From NCBI GenBank assembly GCA_902461565.1, contig CABPYL010000011.1, positions 15,250 to 79,249 of the forward strand: a DNA stretch of 64,000 nt, in the 5' to 3' direction. Below are positions 61,973-64,000 of the stretch, piece by piece (position 1 is the first letter of the stretch; every line of letters starts with the position of its first letter). The notes beneath the pieces are model-generated. The model worked only from the letters and a program-made list of their open reading frames with translations, did no database searches and was not told where the DNA came from. The stretch is from an uncultured Porphyromonadaceae bacterium (lineage in GTDB: Bacteria > Bacteroidota > Bacteroidia > Bacteroidales > Muribaculaceae). A program made the position numbers and the translations under genes.

Positions 61973-62772
61973 TGCGATACAACGATAACCTGCGTGTGGC
62001 CGCACTGCCTTTGGATATTGTATGGGCAGACAAGACGGCTAATTGCCGCGCCGTGGCCGAGGCTTTTACCCATCTGCCAGAAGGTACCGACATTGTGGTG
62101 CTTCCAGAGTTGTTTTCAACCGGCTACGTGGACGATCCTCAGGCCATGAAGGAACTGGCCGAGCGAAACACACAGGAGACTATTGATTTTATAAAACGTC
62201 TGGCGGCGCATTATTCTGTGGCCGTTGCCGGCTCTTTTGTCGCTTCCACGCCACCTAAACTCTACAACAGGGCTTTCTTTATCGAACCCAATGGCGATGA
62301 AACGTTTTACGACAAGCGTCATCTTTTCTCGCTGAGCGCCGAGTCCAGGATTTTCGCACCAGGAACCGGAGATATTCCTGTTGTCCGCTTCCGTGGCTGG
62401 AATATAGCCATGATAGTGTGCTACGACCTCCGTTTCCCTGTGTGGTGTCGTTGCCGCAGGAACGCCTACGATATTCTTCTTGTGCCTGCCAACTGGCCGC
62501 AGTCGCGAGGGTACGCTTTCACACACCTGCTGATTGCGAGGGCAATAGAAAACCAGTGCTGTGTCGTTGGCGCCGACCGCGGCGGCAAGGATATGTATGG
62601 CCAGTACGACGGCCTGTCGCAGATTTATGATGGCCGTGGTATGCCTGTAGGCTTGCAAACCGAGGGGGCACCATTTATCGTGGCGGATCTCAGCAAAAGC
62701 AAGCAGGACGATTACCGACGAAACTTTCCCGTCTGCAATGATGCGGACGATTTCGAATTCCTTCCAAAATGA
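61969..62772 (+). CDS. Carbon-nitrogen hydrolase (nitrilase/omega-amidase type)
   Basis: A 267-residue nitrilase-superfamily enzyme with the catalytic triad Glu in LPELFSTGY near 44, Lys in YDKRHLFS near 116 and Cys in VCYDLRFPVW near 152. The YDLRFP context is typical of omega-amidase/YafV proteins, which hydrolyse 2-oxoglutaramate or 2-oxosuccinamate, cleaning up transaminase by-products. The start overlaps the acyltransferase stop (ATGATG), and the last four bases overlap the next gene. Confidence 0.93.
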   Translation: MMRYNDNLRVAALPLDIVWADKTANCRAVAEAFTHLPEGTDIVVLPELFSTGYVDDPQAMKELAERNTQETIDFIKRLAAHYSVAVAGSFVASTPPKLYNRAFFIEPNGDETFYDKRHLFSLSAESRIFAPGTGDIPVVRFRGWNIAMIVCYDLRFPVWCRCRRNAYDILLVPANWPQSRGYAFTHLLIARAIENQCCVVGADRGGKDMYGQYDGLSQIYDGRGMPVGLQTEGAPFIVADLSKSKQDDYRRNFPVCNDADDFEFLPK

Positions 62773-63866
62773 ACAATACTGTCACATTATCGCAACTGAT
62801 AACGCGTCTTGCAAAAGCCACAGGAGTGGATAATAATACCGCAAGGCGTTTTCTCCGTACTTTCTTTGCCACTATCGAGGAAACTGTCGAGAACGGCGAG
62901 AGTGTTACGATAAAAAATATAGGTACTTTCCGAGTTACAGAAACACCCGACGGACATCGCTCCATCGGTTTCCTCCCCGATACAGTTATATCCGGGGAGG
63001 TGAACAAGCCGTTTGAGATGTTCGAAGCCGTAGAACTTGCCGATGGTGTTGATTTTTCTGAAATTGAATCTAAAACAGAGCCTGAGCCTATACCGGAGCC
63101 TGAGCCTATACCGGAACCTGAGCTTGTTTCCGAGCCGGAGCCTGTATCAGAGACCGTAGCGGAACCAGAACCAATGCCTGAAGCGGCTCCTGTTCCAGTG
63201 CCGGAGCCTGTTGCAGAACCCGAACCCAGGCCAGAGCCAGAGCCTGTTCCTGAGCCGGAACCCGAAGAAACCGTTTTCCACTTTGCAGACGATGACGAAG
63301 AAGAGGAAGTTCCGCAACCCGTAGAAGAGGCTCGAGAGAAACGCGGCAACAGGTGGATATGGATTGCGGCTGTTGCCATTGTGGCTGCCGGTTTTATCGG
63401 CTATTTCGCCGCTATGAAAGCTGTTCCTGTGCCCGACCTTTACGATGATTACGAGGATGAAGAAACAGTTGCCGATACTGTTGCCGCTCCGGTGATAGAG
63501 GAAGTAGCTGTTGAGAATGTGCAGGAACCGGCTCAGAGGGCTGAAGCCGCAGAGCAACCGAAAGCTGAACCAAAGCCGCAGCCTGCTCCTACACAGGTTC
63601 CCGCGCAGGCGAAGAAAGCCGAGCCAGTATACGATACTGTGCAGGTCAGCCTTATCCGCTTGGCCAAGAAGCACTATGGCGTGCCTGAATTCTGGGTTTT
63701 CATCTTTGATGCAAACCGCGATAAAATTTCCAATCCTAACACTATCCGTCCCGGTACAAAGGTTATCATCCCTGAACGCAATTCCTTGCCGGGTGCCACT
63801 AAAGAGGAAACACGTTCGATAGCGCGCAACAAGCAGGCAGAATATCAGCGCCAGTTCGGCCGCTGA
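62769..63866 (+). CDS. HU-type DNA-binding protein with transmembrane helix and LysM domain
   Basis: A 365-residue protein of unusual layout. Residues 1-90 are an HU/IHF-like DNA-binding domain (TLSQLITRLAKATGVDNNTARRFL; GESVTIKNIGTFRV). A Pro-Glu-rich linker (about 98-175) of repeated PEPEP/PEPIP motifs follows, then basic residues and one membrane helix (about 195-216, WIWIAAVAIVAAGFIGYF). The rest is periplasmic by the positive-inside rule, with a LysM domain near 285-336 (SLIRLAKKHYGVPEFWVFIF; IRPGTKVIIPE). It could tether DNA to the cell wall. It closes the operon. Confidence 0.9.
   Translation: MNNTVTLSQLITRLAKATGVDNNTARRFLRTFFATIEETVENGESVTIKNIGTFRVTETPDGHRSIGFLPDTVISGEVNKPFEMFEAVELADGVDFSEIESKTEPEPIPEPEPIPEPELVSEPEPVSETVAEPEPMPEAAPVPVPEPVAEPEPRPEPEPVPEPEPEETVFHFADDDEEEEVPQPVEEAREKRGNRWIWIAAVAIVAAGFIGYFAAMKAVPVPDLYDDYEDEETVADTVAAPVIEEVAVENVQEPAQRAEAAEQPKAEPKPQPAPTQVPAQAKKAEPVYDTVQVSLIRLAKKHYGVPEFWVFIFDANRDKISNPNTIRPGTKVIIPERNSLPGATKEETRSIARNKQAEYQRQFGR
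63079..63270 (+). repeat. Pro-Glu codon repeats in the HU-LysM linker
   Basis: Imperfect repeats of GAGCCTGAGCCTATACCG and variants encode a PEPIPEPEP-type linker. The unit is multiples of three and inside the gene; it could vary in copy number. Confidence 0.8.
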
Positions 63867-63900
63867 GAATTCTGTATAATAGTTATGGCTAATATAGCAA

Positions 63901-63939
63901 AAAAGCCGATTGACAGCATATCTGTCAATCGGCTTTTTT
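63901..63939 (+). terminator. Intrinsic terminator of the thrC-HU operon
   Basis: AAAAGCCGATTGACAG pairs perfectly with CTGTCAATCGGCTTTT around a five-base loop and ends in six T. Confidence 0.9.
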
Positions 63940-64000
63940 GGGGGACACGGCTCTTTCATTTAAAAATGCCTTGTTTTCCCGAAAAGCCTGTTATTTTATG

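Noticed and set aside
63079..63270. CRISPR-like short repeats
   Set aside because: Repeats are codon-phased Pro-Glu coding units without spacers, inside a gene.

Overview
This window is chromosomal DNA of a Bacteroidales bacterium, most likely a gut Muribaculaceae-type genome. The evidence is a SprA-type Type IX secretion translocon, DUF6242, DUF6089, TapB-like and head-GIN (DUF2807) proteins, a PPi-dependent phosphofructokinase, and Bacteroidetes-type promoters (TAnnTTTG at -7, often with TTTG about 20 bases upstream). There are almost no Shine-Dalgarno sequences. The family placement is inference; the order is well supported. I see no tRNA, rRNA, CRISPR array, complete insertion sequence or prophage.

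Layout. 1-4 kb: the C-terminal half of SprA and a small secreted protein, then the 4.5S SRP RNA with its own promoter and terminator. 4.2-7.6 kb (minus): LrgA/LrgB membrane proteins and the acetate-forming pair Pta-AckA. 7.8-9.2 kb: two small membrane proteins and a beta-helical lipoprotein. 9.4-14.5 kb (plus): SerB, an outer-membrane patatin, SSB and RibD. 14.6-21.5 kb (plus): an envelope-assembly run of DUF6242, DUF6089, UppS, BamA and two Skp/OmpH chaperones. 21.5-26.6 kb: a macrodomain protein, TrpS, NhaD antiporter, RidA and a BrkB-family protein. 26.7-34.6 kb (plus): a cytosolic patatin, a GH13 amylase-like enzyme, Prs, a D-2-hydroxyacid dehydrogenase, BamD, RNA polymerase omega, an iron alcohol dehydrogenase and a Nim-like flavoprotein. 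34.6-37.6 kb: TsaC-like and B3/B4 proteins (minus), ribosomal protein L31 type B, and an ECF sigma factor with a membrane partner. 37.6-47.2 kb (minus): Wzc/Wza polysaccharide export pair, a DNA-glycosylase/OM barrel/LysM operon, a PurF-like protein lacking its catalytic cysteine, and PPi-phosphofructokinase. 47.3-52.3 kb (minus): M16-like protein, KdsB, NfeD-type protease, flippase-like protein and a ThiE-like protein in one tight operon. 52.3-55.2 kb is a lower-GC accessory stretch with an orphan promoter and structured leader, a glycosyltransferase and a lone SusE/F-like protein. 55.3-63.9 kb (plus): a receiver/PEP-synthase-like fusion overlapping a coiled-coil gene, ThrC, a small conserved protein, an acyltransferase, a nitrilase-family amidase and a membrane-spanning HU/LysM protein.

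Most of the window is housekeeping and envelope biogenesis: BamA, BamD, Skp, UppS, KdsB, SprA and LysM proteins serve outer-membrane and cell-wall assembly, while Pta-AckA, PFP, RibD, SerB, ThrC and Prs serve central metabolism. The least explained parts are the PurF-like protein with a degenerate glutaminase site, the receiver/dikinase fusion with its coiled-coil partner, the HU-transmembrane-LysM protein, the ECF sigma/membrane-protein pair whose promoter-like motif recurs upstream of the head-GIN lipoprotein, and the orphan promoter-leader at 52.3-52.7 kb. All functional calls rest on motif recognition by eye; no database search was run.
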